Both the position numbers and the translations under genes were made by a program. The notes beneath the pieces were generated by a model. The model saw nothing but the letters and a program-made list of their open reading frames with translations, searched no databases and was not told where the DNA came from. DNA of 64,000 bases from assembly GCF_014873955.1 (NCBI RefSeq), contig NZ_JADBED010000001.1, positions 2,728,001 to 2,792,000 on the forward strand, in the 5' to 3' direction. This document shows positions 17,736-28,210 of this stretch, piece by piece (within the stretch, counting starts at the first letter, position 1; each line of letters starts with the position of its first letter). The DNA is from Nesterenkonia lutea (GTDB taxonomy: Bacteria; Actinomycetota; Actinomycetes; Actinomycetales; Micrococcaceae).

Positions 17736-17820
17736 GCCTGCCGGCGTCCCAGACTCCCGGCGCCCCGGCGTCCCACGCTCCCTATGTCCCAGACTCCCAG
17801 TCTCCCAGACTCCCTACGGC
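17736..17820. repeat. Degenerate TCCCAGACTCCC repeat between convergent genes
   Basis: Between the stops of the oxidoreductase and LysE genes, short blocks related to GTCCCAGACTCCC recur about six times with drift. No gene or hairpin is evident. Confidence 0.5.
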
Positions 17821-17827
17821 TCGGGGC

Positions 17828-18517
17828 TCAGAATCCGCCGAAGGCCAGGAGCCCCGCGACCACGAGCATGATCGCACCGACCACCAGGTCGAGGACCTGC
17901 CAGGTGCGCGGCCGGTTCAGCCACTTGGAGAGCACAGCCCCGCCCAGGGCCAGCGTGCTGAACCACACCACCGAAGCGGTGACGGCGCCCACGGCGAAGA
18001 GCCATCGCTCATCGCCGAAGGTGTTGGCCATGGTTCCCAGCACCACCATCGTGTCCACCCAGGCATGGGGGTTGAGGATCGACACGCTCAGGCCCGTGGC
18101 GGCGATGGAGGAGATCCGAGTGACCTGCACCTTCTGGACCGTCTTCACGCCGGTGCCCGCTGCAGAGGGGGAGAGCACGGCGTCGTCGGTCCCCTGGCTG
18201 GACATCTCGACACGGACGCCAGGCTTCAGCGCCTGGCCCGCACGGTGTGCAGCCGCGAAGGAGCGGGCGGCGAACCAGGTCAGGTAGGCCACGCCGGCCC
18301 AGCGGAGGACCTCCATCAGCCATGGTGCGTGATCGAGCACCGCGCCGACACCTGCGGTCCCGAGGCCGATGAGCAGGATGTCGCCGAAGACGCAGCAGGA
18401 GACGGCGAGCAGCACACGGTCTCTGCGCAGACCCTGGCGCAGCAGCCAGGCGCTCTGCGGGCCGATGGCGACGATGAGGGCCAGGCAGGTCAGGAGTCCG
18501 GTGAGCACGATAGTCAT
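17828..18517 (-). CDS. LysE/ArgO-family basic amino acid exporter
   Basis: The 229-residue protein has five to six membrane segments and the LysE signature near the start, VAIGPQSAWLLRQGLRRD, and SVSILNPHAWVDTMV in the middle, as in ArgO and LysE exporters of arginine and lysine. ATG 18517 has AGGA 8 nt upstream; ATG 18526 is in frame but has no spacing for a ribosome site. It diverges from a LysR-type gene of the LysG/ArgP kind, the standard partner that switches the exporter on when basic amino acids accumulate. Confidence 0.88.
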   Translation of the reverse strand: MTIVLTGLLTCLALIVAIGPQSAWLLRQGLRRDRVLLAVSCCVFGDILLIGLGTAGVGAVLDHAPWLMEVLRWAGVAYLTWFAARSFAAAHRAGQALKPGVRVEMSSQGTDDAVLSPSAAGTGVKTVQKVQVTRISSIAATGLSVSILNPHAWVDTMVVLGTMANTFGDERWLFAVGAVTASVVWFSTLALGGAVLSKWLNRPRTWQVLDLVVGAIMLVVAGLLAFGGF

Positions 18518-18570
18518 GAGTCCCATCCTGGGGTCTGCAGCTCATCCATACCAGCTCATGATCCTTCACT

Positions 18571-18591
18571 ATCTGAAGCAATGCTTCAGAT
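18571..18591. promoter_or_regulatory. Perfect 10-bp-arm palindrome, LysG/ArgP-type operator
   Basis: ATCTGAAGCA (18571-18580), a central A, and TGCTTCAGAT (18582-18591) form an exact inverted repeat with the T-N11-A core of LysR-type operators. It lies between the divergent exporter and regulator genes. Confidence 0.8.
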
Positions 18592-18598
18592 GCGTGAC

Positions 18599-18604
18599 TA
18601 GACT
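18599..18604 (+). promoter_or_regulatory. Leaderless -10 box (TAGACT) for the LysR-type gene
   Basis: TAGACT lies 6 nt before ATG 18611, immediately downstream of the operator palindrome, so the regulator can repress itself. Confidence 0.6.
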
Positions 18605-18610
18605 GGCGGG

Positions 18611-19504
18611 ATGAACACAGATCACCTGCGGGCCTTCGTCGTCGCGGTGGACGAGGGGACCTTCGAGGCCGCCGCCGCGCTGCTGCAGATCTCGGGTTCG
18701 GCCTTCTCCCAGCGGATCAAGGCCCTGGAGCGGGAGGTGGGTCATGTGCTGGTGACCCGCACGATTCCCGTGATGCCCACAGAGTCGGGCACGGAGCTGC
18801 TGCGCATCGCGCGGCAGACCGTGACGCTGGAGGACGAGGCTCGCCGCAGCCTCGGCTTCCATCGGCTCCCGGGCCAGGCCGCCCCCACTGTGACCCTCTC
18901 TGTGGCAGTCAATGCCGATTCCCTGGCCAGCTGGTTCCTGCGCGTGCTGCAGGAGGCGGCGACCTGGGATGACGTGGAGCTGCACTTCTACGCCGAGGAC
19001 CAGGAACACACGCACGAGCTGCTGCGCAACGGCACCGTGGCCGCCGCAGTGACCGAGAATCCGACCCCGGTCTCCGGTTGCCGTGCCACGGCGCTGGGAA
19101 CCATGCGCTATTGGCCGGTGGCCAGCGCCGAGCTGCTGGATCGGCATCGCGGCGCAGACGGAGCGGTGGACTGGGAGCGGGTGCCGCTGATCGAGTACGG
19201 CATCCGTGACTCGCTGCAGCGCGGGGCTCTGCGCCGACTGGGGATCTCTGGGACGCCGACCACGCATATGGTGCCCTCGGTGGAGGCTTATAACGCGGGG
19301 GTGGGCTTCGGGCTGGGCTGGGGAATGATCCCCGAGTCGATGATTCCCCCCGGGCTGGTGGAGGGAACCCATCCGGACCTGGTGATCGTGGAGGCGATCG
19401 GGCCGCAGGAGACCACGCTGCACTGGCAGCACTGGTCCAGCACGATCTCCGTCATGGACCGCCTCACCCGAGCCGTTCGTCGGGCGGCGGCCCGCATGCG
19501 CTGA
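18611..19504 (+). CDS. LysR-type regulator of the ArgP/LysG subfamily
   Basis: The 297-residue protein begins MNTDHLRAFVVAVDEGTFEA with the LysR winged helix (ALLQISGSAFSQRIKALER, about 20-40) and a two-lobed co-inducer domain (about 90-290). The HTH wording and the divergent LysE exporter identify the ArgP/LysG group, which senses lysine, arginine or histidine. The start is fixed by a leaderless -10 box. The 3' end carries a 23-bp tandem duplication including the stop codon. Confidence 0.88.
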   Translation: MNTDHLRAFVVAVDEGTFEAAAALLQISGSAFSQRIKALEREVGHVLVTRTIPVMPTESGTELLRIARQTVTLEDEARRSLGFHRLPGQAAPTVTLSVAVNADSLASWFLRVLQEAATWDDVELHFYAEDQEHTHELLRNGTVAAAVTENPTPVSGCRATALGTMRYWPVASAELLDRHRGADGAVDWERVPLIEYGIRDSLQRGALRRLGISGTPTTHMVPSVEAYNAGVGFGLGWGMIPESMIPPGLVEGTHPDLVIVEAIGPQETTLHWQHWSSTISVMDRLTRAVRRAAARMR

Positions 19505-19536
19505 GGGCGGCGGCCCGCATGCGCTGAGGGCGGCGG
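19482..19536 (+). repeat. 23-bp tandem duplication across the argP-like stop codon
   Basis: The block at 19482-19504 (GGGCGGCGG to GCGCTGA) is repeated exactly at 19505-19527 and a 9-base third start follows. The first copy encodes the last residues and stop of the regulator; the second is non-coding. Confidence 0.9.
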
Positions 19537-19590
19537 AAACTCTTTCAAATTTTGAGGAATGCGGCGGCCGCGGGTGACGTTGTACCAGCC

Positions 19591-20664
19591 ATGACCATCA
19601 GCACAGAGCGCCACAGCGATCAGTTCGAACTCGGCCTGCACACCTTCGGGGATGTCACCAAGACCCTCGACGGCGAGCAGGATGTCCCCCAGCCCCAGGT
19701 GCTGCGCAACGTCCTCGCCGAGGCCAAGATGGCCGACGCCTCAGGGGTGGATGTCATCGGCATCGGCGAGCACCACCGTCCCGATTACGCCATCTCCGCC
19801 CCCGACGTCGTGCTTTCAGCCATCGGGGCAGTCACCGAGCGCATCAAGCTCACCTCTGCCGTGACGGTGCTCTCCTCAGATGATCCGGTGCGCGTCTATC
19901 AGCGCTTCGCCACCATCGACGGGCTCACCGGTGGCCGCGCCGAGGTCTCACTGGGCCGCGGCTCGTTCATCGAGTCCTATCCGCTCTTCGGCTACGACCT
20001 CTCCGACTATGAGCAGCTGTTCGAGGAGAAGGTCGACCTCTTCTTCCGGCTGCGCAGCGAAGGGCCTGTGAGCTGGCAGGGCAACACGCGCGGCACGCTG
20101 AAGGACCAGGAGATCTACCCCAAGACCGAGCATGAGCACGGCCTGCCCACGTGGATCGCCGTGGGCGGGACCCCCAATTCAGTGGTGCGTGCGGCACGCC
20201 ATGGCGCGGGGCTGGAGCTGGCGATCATCGGCGGCGCCCCTGAGCGGTTCCGTCCGCTGGCCCAGCTCTATCAGAAGGCGCTGGATGAGTTCGGCCACAG
20301 CGGCAGCCGTCGCGTGGCGGTCCACTCTCACGGATTCGTGGCCTCCACCGATGAGGAGGCCCTTGATGTCTTCTATCCCTCCTGGGCCGAGTCCATGGCC
20401 AAGCTGGGCCGGGAACGCGGCTGGGGCAACGGCCACCCGAGCCGCGCACAGTTCGAGCAGGAGGTCCATCAGGGAGCCCTGTACGTCGGATCCCCGGAGA
20501 CGGTGGCGAAGAAGATCGTGCGCACGCAGAAGCTCTTGGGCAACAGCCGTTTCGGGATGAAATATGGCAACGCGAGCCTGGCGCATGAGCACATGCTCAG
20601 TGCCGTCGAGCTCTACGGCACCCAGGTCAAGCCGCTGGTGCTGGACATGCTCAGCGATTCCTGA
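19591..20664 (+). CDS. Luciferase-like (LLM class) flavin-dependent monooxygenase
   Basis: The 357-residue protein is a TIM-barrel bacterial luciferase-like oxidoreductase: FELGLHTFGDV at strand 1, GIGEHHRPDYAISAPDVVLSA, SSDDPVRVYQRFATIDGLTGGRAEVSLGRGSF-type barrel core, and a C-terminal VGSPETVAKKIV motif. It would oxidise an unknown substrate with reduced FMN or F420. ATG 19591 is preferred because the family N-terminus begins there; a TTG-started extension to 19552 adds unlike residues. The gene stands alone between the LysR-type gene and an unknown membrane protein. Confidence 0.82.
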   Translation: MTISTERHSDQFELGLHTFGDVTKTLDGEQDVPQPQVLRNVLAEAKMADASGVDVIGIGEHHRPDYAISAPDVVLSAIGAVTERIKLTSAVTVLSSDDPVRVYQRFATIDGLTGGRAEVSLGRGSFIESYPLFGYDLSDYEQLFEEKVDLFFRLRSEGPVSWQGNTRGTLKDQEIYPKTEHEHGLPTWIAVGGTPNSVVRAARHGAGLELAIIGGAPERFRPLAQLYQKALDEFGHSGSRRVAVHSHGFVASTDEEALDVFYPSWAESMAKLGRERGWGNGHPSRAQFEQEVHQGALYVGSPETVAKKIVRTQKLLGNSRFGMKYGNASLAHEHMLSAVELYGTQVKPLVLDMLSDS

Positions 20665-20723
20665 CCCGGCTCTGAGCCGGTGTCGGTTTCCCTGGAAGCG
20701 GGCACCGGTTCGGGGTGAAACGG

Positions 20724-20729
20724 TAGCGT
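20724..20729 (+). promoter_or_regulatory. Leaderless -10 box (TAGCGT)
   Basis: TAGCGT lies 7 nt before ATG 20737; an ATG three codons earlier overlaps the box. Confidence 0.6.
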
Positions 20730-20736
20730 GGCCGCC

Positions 20737-21879
20737 ATGGCATCTCAGGAGACGGCTGGGGGGACGGCCCCCGGGCAGCAGGACACCCAGAATCAGGGCC
20801 AGGTGGATCAGGTCCGGGAGAATGAGTCTGTCGGCGGCGAACGCAGCATCATGGTCTACTCCGATCCAGGAAGAACCTCGTGGCTCCTGCGCAAGCTGTT
20901 TCAGCACCCTGACCGAGGCCGCAACGCCGACTGGGCACGTGGCGCGAGCGTCACGCACAAACAGGCGCTGATTCCGCTGCGTGAGGACGCCACACTTGAC
21001 CTGGAGCTGGCAAAGCGATGGTCGCGCGAGGACGATGCAGACATCACCATCATCCTGACTGAGATTCCCAGGATGGCGGGCAAGCGCCCCAAGACCGCCG
21101 AGCTGCACTTCTCAGACGGTCTCGCGGTGATCTCGCTCCCCGCGCTGGGGCCGATGTTCGTCCTGCATTCCCTGCGCCGAGAACTCCACCGCGTGGTCAC
21201 TGCCCTGCTCCATGAGTCGGTGGAGGCGGCGCGCGGCTACGACGGCTATTCCGCGCATGTGGAACCGCAGCAGGGAGAGGACTCCTTCTTCATATCCCCG
21301 GGCATGCTCTTCCCTGGGCGCGTGTGGCTGACCCTGGGAATGGTGGCCGCCAATGAGCCGATGTGGTCGCTGACCAAGCTCTCGGGCGTCTTCGCCGGTG
21401 CCGCAGCGACCGGAGCCTTCGGCGTCTTCTTCACCACCATCTGGGAGATGGCGAGTTTCCTCCCGCACTGGCGACTCGCCGTGGTCTCTGTGGCGGCCAT
21501 CGCGATCGTCACCTCATGGCTGATCATCAGCAACAGGCTCTGGAACAGGCCCTCCGAGGTCGGCGGAGCCCGCGAGGCGTTCATGTACAACACCTCCACG
21601 GTCGTCAGCATGCTGGTCAGCGTGACCGTGCTCTATATCCTGCTGTTCGTCTCGATCCTGGTGGTGGGGCTGCTGCTCATCGAACCCAGGTTCATGTCCA
21701 ACGTCCTGGGCGAGGACGCCGGCTTCATCAACTATGTGGAGATCGCCTGGCTCTCGGCCTCTCTGGGCACCTTCGCCGGGGCGATCGGCTCCAACTTCGA
21801 CGACGACGCGGACCTGCAGAACCTCACGCAGGGTTCACGGGCGCTGCAGCGATACCCGAAGGACGAGGAGCAGCGCTAG
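20737..21879 (+). CDS. Membrane protein of unknown function with large soluble N-terminal domain
   Basis: The 380-residue protein has a soluble region of about 200 residues rich in charged and polar residues, then four membrane segments (about 213-235, 245-265, 285-320, with a last amphipathic stretch about 335-355) and an acidic C-terminus. I recognise no domain. It probably stands on its own leaderless promoter. Its stop codon shares the sequence CTAG with the stop of the convergent gene: the two coding regions overlap by 4 bases. Confidence 0.6.
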   Translation: MASQETAGGTAPGQQDTQNQGQVDQVRENESVGGERSIMVYSDPGRTSWLLRKLFQHPDRGRNADWARGASVTHKQALIPLREDATLDLELAKRWSREDDADITIILTEIPRMAGKRPKTAELHFSDGLAVISLPALGPMFVLHSLRRELHRVVTALLHESVEAARGYDGYSAHVEPQQGEDSFFISPGMLFPGRVWLTLGMVAANEPMWSLTKLSGVFAGAAATGAFGVFFTTIWEMASFLPHWRLAVVSVAAIAIVTSWLIISNRLWNRPSEVGGAREAFMYNTSTVVSMLVSVTVLYILLFVSILVVGLLLIEPRFMSNVLGEDAGFINYVEIAWLSASLGTFAGAIGSNFDDDADLQNLTQGSRALQRYPKDEEQR

Positions 21880-22415
21880 CCGACGAGGCTCAGTCCCCAG
21901 GCCGCGAGCAGACCGAAACCTGCGCCCCAGAGGATCACTGACACGAGCATCCAGGCCATCACGGCATGGCGGGAGGCTCCGAAGGAGACCATCAGCGGGG
22001 CCGTGAACTGGCTCGGCAGCGCCAGGGGGCCGAGGATCGAGACCCCGGGGACGCCGAATCGATCAAAGATGCGCCGCACCTTCTCACGCTTGGCGGACTT
22101 CTCCGGGTCCACCGGTCGGGCACGCTTGTGCAGGATCGCGGTGCGCACCCAGTGGGCCACGTAGACCACCAGGATCAGTGAGAGCATATTGCCCACGACG
22201 GCGGCGATGATCGCCACGGCGGGATGCATCCCCGCCAGTATTCCGATGGGGGCGCCGAAGAAGGATTCCACGAAGGGGATCGCTGAGACCAGGATGACGC
22301 CCAGCCACTGCAGCGCGGCGGGCAGGTCCTGGGTCCAGTTCTGCAGGCCGGTGATCCAGTGGTCCTCACCCATGGTGGCGGCGAGATTGGTCGCGAGTGT
22401 CAGTGATTCGTACAT
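21876..22415 (-). CDS. Small multidrug export family-like membrane protein (COG2426 type)
   Basis: The 179-residue protein has four to five membrane segments. The motif AIPFVESFFGAPIGILAGMHP and a mid-loop FDRFGVPGVSILGPLALPSQFTAP-like region match the Sm_multidrug_ex (PF06695) layout, in which the name rests on early annotation and no substrate is firmly known. I start at ATG 22415; a reading open to 22529 covers the regulatory region and is unlikely to be translated. It diverges from the TetR gene, whose operator lies between them. Confidence 0.7.
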   Translation of the reverse strand: MYESLTLATNLAATMGEDHWITGLQNWTQDLPAALQWLGVILVSAIPFVESFFGAPIGILAGMHPAVAIIAAVVGNMLSLILVVYVAHWVRTAILHKRARPVDPEKSAKREKVRRIFDRFGVPGVSILGPLALPSQFTAPLMVSFGASRHAVMAWMLVSVILWGAGFGLLAAWGLSLVG

Positions 22416-22487
22416 GGGCTCATTCTTTCGAATCATTCGGGCCGCGTCGTCAGCCCCAGGGGTGAGCCTGGTTGCGCAGCTCACACG

Positions 22488-22531
22488 TTCTTGCACTTGT
22501 GCAAAGTTTCCCCGGTGCATAAGATGCATGA

Positions 22532-22540
<9 letters not shown>
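22488..22540. promoter_or_regulatory. Nested inverted repeats, TetR-type operator
   Basis: TTCTTGCACT (22488-22497) is the exact complement of AGTGCAAGAA (22531-22540). Inside are the 14-bp palindrome TTGCACTTGTGCAA (22491-22504) and TGCAT-AAG-ATGCA (22516-22528), the latter covering the -10 box TAAGAT. This is a likely autorepression site of the TetR gene and its MFS partner. Confidence 0.75.
22520..22525 (+). promoter_or_regulatory. Leaderless -10 box (TAAGAT) for the TetR gene
   Basis: TAAGAT lies 6 nt before GTG 22532, within the operator palindromes. Confidence 0.5.
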
Positions 22541-24738
<2,198 letters not shown>

Positions 24739-24751
24739 CTGCGGTGAACCG

Positions 24752-25165
24752 TCAGGGCCTGGTCAGTCGGGCGATGCCCAGGATGATCAGGGTGCCCACC
24801 GTGCTGCCGACCAGCACCATGATGGCTCCCACCACCCACAGCCCGGTCGAGTCCTCGCTGGCGGTCACGCTCCATGCCAGGGTGAACGAGGGCGGCAGCA
24901 GCAGCACGGTAGGCCAGCAGCGGTGGATCGAGGTCCAGATGGCGATGGCCACCAGTGTGATTCCACACCCGATGACCTGCCATGCGCGGTAGGGGCCGTG
25001 TTCCAGCCCGGTTGCCGAATCCACCCAGTACTCCTGGTCCCATCCCATCCACGCGAACCAGGAGGCGGCCGAGCCGAGGATCACGAAGGCGCTCCAGCCC
25101 AGCAGGCGGAGAAGCATCTGGGAGCGGGGCCCATGAGCGCGGGCGGAGGCGGAAGAGTCTGTCAT
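24752..25165 (-). CDS. Four-segment membrane protein, unknown family, paralogue of a CPBP fusion domain
   Basis: The 137-residue protein has four hydrophobic segments and the distinctive stretches SWFAWMGWDQEYW, HGPYRAWQVIGC and CWPTVLLLPPSFTLAW. The same stretches occur in the last 120 residues of the CPBP protein at 59225-60463, so the two are paralogous and define an uncharacterised domain. ATG 25165 is preceded by CATAAT at 6 nt; the reading stays open to 25255 but without signals. It is convergent with the MFS gene, 13 bp away. Function is unknown. Confidence 0.65.
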   Translation of the reverse strand: MTDSSASARAHGPRSQMLLRLLGWSAFVILGSAASWFAWMGWDQEYWVDSATGLEHGPYRAWQVIGCGITLVAIAIWTSIHRCWPTVLLLPPSFTLAWSVTASEDSTGLWVVGAIMVLVGSTVGTLIILGIARLTRP

Positions 25166-25171
25166 AGCGCC

Positions 25172-25177
25172 ATTATG
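25172..25177 (-). promoter_or_regulatory. Leaderless -10 box (CATAAT)
   Basis: On the reverse strand CATAAT stands 6 nt before ATG 25165. Confidence 0.55.
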
Positions 25178-25319
25178 TGCGGCCTGCGCATCTGCTGGGC
25201 GATCTGAGGGCGGTTCGGCGCAAAACCGGGCCAGAAATCCCCGCATATCACCCACCAGATGAGGTCAGGAGCAGAAATGGCGGGGCAGCGGAGGCGGCTC
25301 GCCTCGCCAGGTTCTTCTT

Positions 25320-25338
25320 CTACACGCTGTAGTAGACT
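25320..25338 (+). promoter_or_regulatory. CTACA-CGC-TGTAG operator abutting a TAGACT -10 box
   Basis: CTACA (25320-25324) and TGTAG (25328-25332) are exact inverted repeats with a 3-nt spacer; TAGACT (25333-25338) follows at once. The position between -35 and -10 suits a repressor of the BlaI/CopY kind. A sister site is at 12809-12821. Confidence 0.6.
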
Positions 25339-25432
25339 CGCCCGCATCAGCCCAGGAAAGGGGTCTCCTGTGGTCCAGGGCGCGGCCCCGCCGCAGGCCA
25401 GTCGCTCCACGTTCGAAGGTCCAGATACTCCC

Positions 25433-26107
25433 ATGACACACCAAGCAACCGCGTCCCCGCGCATGCAGGCGGCACGCATCAGCCTCCTCTCTGCCGCAGC
25501 CGGCATCGGGCTGAGCCTCGCCGCCGTCGCCGCGCCCGCCTGGGCACATGACTCCCTCATCTCCTCCTCTCCGGAGGCTGAGGAAGTCCTCGAGCGCAGC
25601 CCCGAGGAGATCACCCTTGAATTCTCCGGGGACGGACTGACCGACGGCGAGTCCATCGCCAACGTCATCGAGGTCAGCGACGCCGAAGGTGCGAACTGGC
25701 ACGGCGAGACCGAGGTCGAGGGCTCCACCCTGTCCGCCGACCTCCCCGAGGAGCTGCCCGGGGGCGAATACACCGTGGCGTACCGGGCGGTCTACTCCGA
25801 CGGCCACGCCGAGGAGCAGTCCTTCGACTTCGAGGTCGCGGACTCCGGGCCCGGCTCCGCCGCGGGGGAGCCGGACACTTCCGAGGACGACGACGCCGCG
25901 GCCGCTCCCAGCGAGCCGGCGGCGGAGGAGTCCGCCGCCGAAGATCCCGAAGCCCAGCAGACCATGACCCAGGCGCCCGCCGAGGAGGTCGGGTACAGCG
26001 TGGGGGTGCCCACCTGGGCGGTCGTGGCCGGGGGAATCGTCGTGCTGGGCCTGATCGCGGGCGCGGTCATCGCAGTGCTTCGCGGAAGGGCGCGGCGCCG
26101 GGGCTGA
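25433..26107 (+). CDS. CopC-domain secreted copper-binding protein with C-terminal membrane anchor
   Basis: The 224-residue protein has a signal peptide (1-38, ending APAWA before His39), a CopC beta-barrel domain (about 39-130, with SPEAEEVLERSPEEITLEF and VYSDGHAEEQSFDF), an Asp/Glu/Ala-rich linker (about 140-185) and one membrane segment (about 193-215) with a basic end. The mature N-terminal His39 and the DGH motif are the usual Cu(II) ligands. No CopD domain follows, unlike YcnJ-type fusions. An operator-like palindrome controls the promoter about 100 nt upstream. ATG 25433 was chosen because the signal peptide begins there. Confidence 0.85.
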   Translation: MTHQATASPRMQAARISLLSAAAGIGLSLAAVAAPAWAHDSLISSSPEAEEVLERSPEEITLEFSGDGLTDGESIANVIEVSDAEGANWHGETEVEGSTLSADLPEELPGGEYTVAYRAVYSDGHAEEQSFDFEVADSGPGSAAGEPDTSEDDDAAAAPSEPAAEESAAEDPEAQQTMTQAPAEEVGYSVGVPTWAVVAGGIVVLGLIAGAVIAVLRGRARRRG

Positions 26108-26186
26108 CAGGCGCGCTGATGCCGGGCACGGGACCGCCGCCCTTCTGGCCAGCGGTGCGATGCGATTCAATGGAGGGATGAACTCC

Positions 26187-26597
26187 ATGGTCTCTCTGAT
26201 ACTCAACGTCATCTGGCTGGTCTTCGGCGGTCTCTGGCTCGCGCTCGGCTACTTCCTCGCCGGGATCATCTGTTGTCTGCTGATCATCACGATCCCCTTC
26301 GGCATCGCATCCTTCCGCATCGGGGTCTATGCGCTGTGGCCCTTCGGGCGGACCATCGTGGATCGCAGCCCCCGGGGAGGCGGCCTGTTCTCCGCCGTGG
26401 GCAACGTCATCTGGCTGCTGGTGGCCGGAATCTGGATCGCCATCGGGCATGTGCTCACCGCGATCCCGATGTTCGTCAGCATCATCGGCATTCCGCTGGG
26501 CATCGCAAACCTGAAGCTGATCCCGGTCTCGCTGATGCCGCTGGGCAAGGTCATCGTCCCCTCCCGAGCGGTGCTGCCGACCTACCGGCACGCCTGA
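26187..26597 (+). CDS. yccF: YccF-domain inner membrane protein
   Basis: The 136-residue protein has two copies of the YccF domain, each a membrane hairpin ending in a short IPxGIAxxKI-type turn: TIPFGIASFRIG near residue 38 and GIPLGIANLKLIPVSLMPLGK near 100 (the latter in part). ATG 26187 lies 9 nt after GGAGGG; ATG 26178 is also in frame but too near that site. YccF proteins are widespread and of unknown function. Imperfect 24-27-bp repeats run across its stop codon. Confidence 0.85.
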   Translation: MVSLILNVIWLVFGGLWLALGYFLAGIICCLLIITIPFGIASFRIGVYALWPFGRTIVDRSPRGGGLFSAVGNVIWLLVAGIWIAIGHVLTAIPMFVSIIGIPLGIANLKLIPVSLMPLGKVIVPSRAVLPTYRHA

Positions 26598-26670
26598 GCC
26601 TGCCGCACGCCACCGGGCGTCTGAGTCTGCATGCCACCGGGCGTCTGGGCCTGCCGGACGCCGGCGCATG
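26594..26670 (+). repeat. Imperfect tandem repeat overlapping the yccF stop
   Basis: CTGAGCCTGCC...GGGCGT (27 bp, 26594-26620) is followed by a 24-bp version (26621-26644) and a weaker third copy. The first contains the TGA stop of yccF. The copies contain GCC-rich inverted parts that may fold after transcription. Confidence 0.7.
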
Positions 26671-26719
26671 AACCTCAGGGACGCCGGCTCCGCACTCTGC
26701 TTCAGCGCGGCGAGGATCC

Positions 26720-28150
26720 TCAGCCCTTGAGCAGGATCCGGCGCACGCCCCGGGAGATCGGAGCTTTGGCCAGCCGGGCGGGCTCGAAGCCGGGCAGCCT
26801 GCGCAGCACGGCCCGCTCGTGGCTGAACGTGGCCACGCTGTACTCGCCGTGGTATCTGCCCATGCCGCTGGCTCCCACGCCGCCGAAGGGGAGCGCGGAG
26901 ACAGCCAGCTGGGTCATGACCGTGTTGAAGGTGATCCCGCCGGACGAGGTGCGCTGCAGCAGGTCCTCGCGGACCTCGGGACGCTCGGTGAAGGCGTAGA
27001 GGGCCAGCGGCTTCGGACGCTCGTTGATGAACTCGATGGCCTCGTGATGATCGCCCACCGCCAGGATCGGCAGGATCGGTCCGAAGATCTCGTCCTTCAT
27101 GATGGCGGAGTCGGGGGCCACGTCGATCAGGACCGTCGGTGCCACGTATCTCGCGGCTGCATCGGCCGTGCCGCCCATCACGGGGATGCCGGAGCCGAGC
27201 AGCCCGGCGAGACGTTCGGTGTGGCGCTCATTGATGATGCGCCCGTAGTTCTTCGCGGTGCGCGGGTTCTTCCCGAAGGCCCGGGTCGTCACCCGGGCGA
27301 TCTCCGCGGCCAGCGGCTCGGCCAGGGCGGGCGTGGTGAGCACGTAGTCCGGGGCCACGCACGTCTGGCCGCAGTTGCTGAACTTGCCCCACACGAGAGA
27401 CTCGGCCGTCTGAGCGAGGTCTGCGGAGGCGTCGACCCAGACGGGGGACTTGCCGCCCAGCTCCAGGGTCACAGGCGTCAGATGTCTGGCGGCGGCGGCC
27501 ATCACGATCGACCCCACAGCCCCGTTGCCGGTGTAGAAGATGTGATCGAAGCGGTGTTCGAGAAGTCGCGTGGTCACCTCGACTCCGCCCTCCACCACCT
27601 GGACGGCTTCACGGTCCAGGTACTCCGGCACCAGTCTCGCCACGGTCTGGGAGACGGTGGGAGCCAGCTCGCTGGGCTTGAGGACCACCGAGTTGCCGGC
27701 CGCCAGGGCGCCGATCAGCGGCATCAGCAGCAGGTGAAACGGGTAGTTCCAGGGTCCGATGATCAGGACCGTGCCCAGCGGCTGCGGCTGCACGTGTGCA
27801 CGAGCCGTTCCTACGATGAACGGAACAGGGGTTCGTCGATCCCGAGTCCAGCGGCTCAGGTTCTTCAGGGCGTTCTTGACCTCAGATTTCACCGCCAGCA
27901 CTTCGGTGAGGTGAGTCTCGACGTCGCTCTTGCCCAGATCCGCCTCCATCGCCGCATGAAACTCGCCGGCGCGCTCCTCGAGCAGTCGCAGCAGTGCCTC
28001 CAGCTGTTCGCGGCGCCACTGGAGGGGCTGGGTGAGCCCGGTCCGAAAGGCGTGCTGGGTTCCGGCCACCTGGGCGTCGAGGGTGCCCAGCGGCGTGGAC
28101 ACGTGCCGCTCGGACGGCGGGCGCTCGTCAGCTGCTAAGTAGGGAGTCAT
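26720..28150 (-). CDS. Aldehyde dehydrogenase (ALDH3-like class)
   Basis: The 476-residue enzyme shows the full ALDH pattern: GPWNYPFHLLLMPLIGALAAG around residue 130 (partly quoted), the general base Glu in VTLELGGKSP near 228, the catalytic Cys in NCGQTCVAPDY near 262, and IFGPILP near 350. Length and the C-terminal SVATFSHERAVLRR-type end fit class 3/fatty aldehyde dehydrogenases, which oxidise medium or long-chain aldehydes with NAD(P)+. It reads alone; a rhodanese gene lies 60 bp upstream on the same strand. Confidence 0.9.
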   Translation of the reverse strand: MTPYLAADERPPSERHVSTPLGTLDAQVAGTQHAFRTGLTQPLQWRREQLEALLRLLEERAGEFHAAMEADLGKSDVETHLTEVLAVKSEVKNALKNLSRWTRDRRTPVPFIVGTARAHVQPQPLGTVLIIGPWNYPFHLLLMPLIGALAAGNSVVLKPSELAPTVSQTVARLVPEYLDREAVQVVEGGVEVTTRLLEHRFDHIFYTGNGAVGSIVMAAAARHLTPVTLELGGKSPVWVDASADLAQTAESLVWGKFSNCGQTCVAPDYVLTTPALAEPLAAEIARVTTRAFGKNPRTAKNYGRIINERHTERLAGLLGSGIPVMGGTADAAARYVAPTVLIDVAPDSAIMKDEIFGPILPILAVGDHHEAIEFINERPKPLALYAFTERPEVREDLLQRTSSGGITFNTVMTQLAVSALPFGGVGASGMGRYHGEYSVATFSHERAVLRRLPGFEPARLAKAPISRGVRRILLKG

Positions 28151-28210
28151 GGAGCGAACCTCTCGGGTCGGGGACTGCCACCACCCTACAGAGCAGCGAT
28201 GCCGCAGCCG

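Noticed and set aside
17736..17820. Small RNA or terminator between the oxidoreductase and LysE genes
   Set aside because: Only drifting TCCCAGACTCCC repeats, which cannot pair with each other to form a stem.
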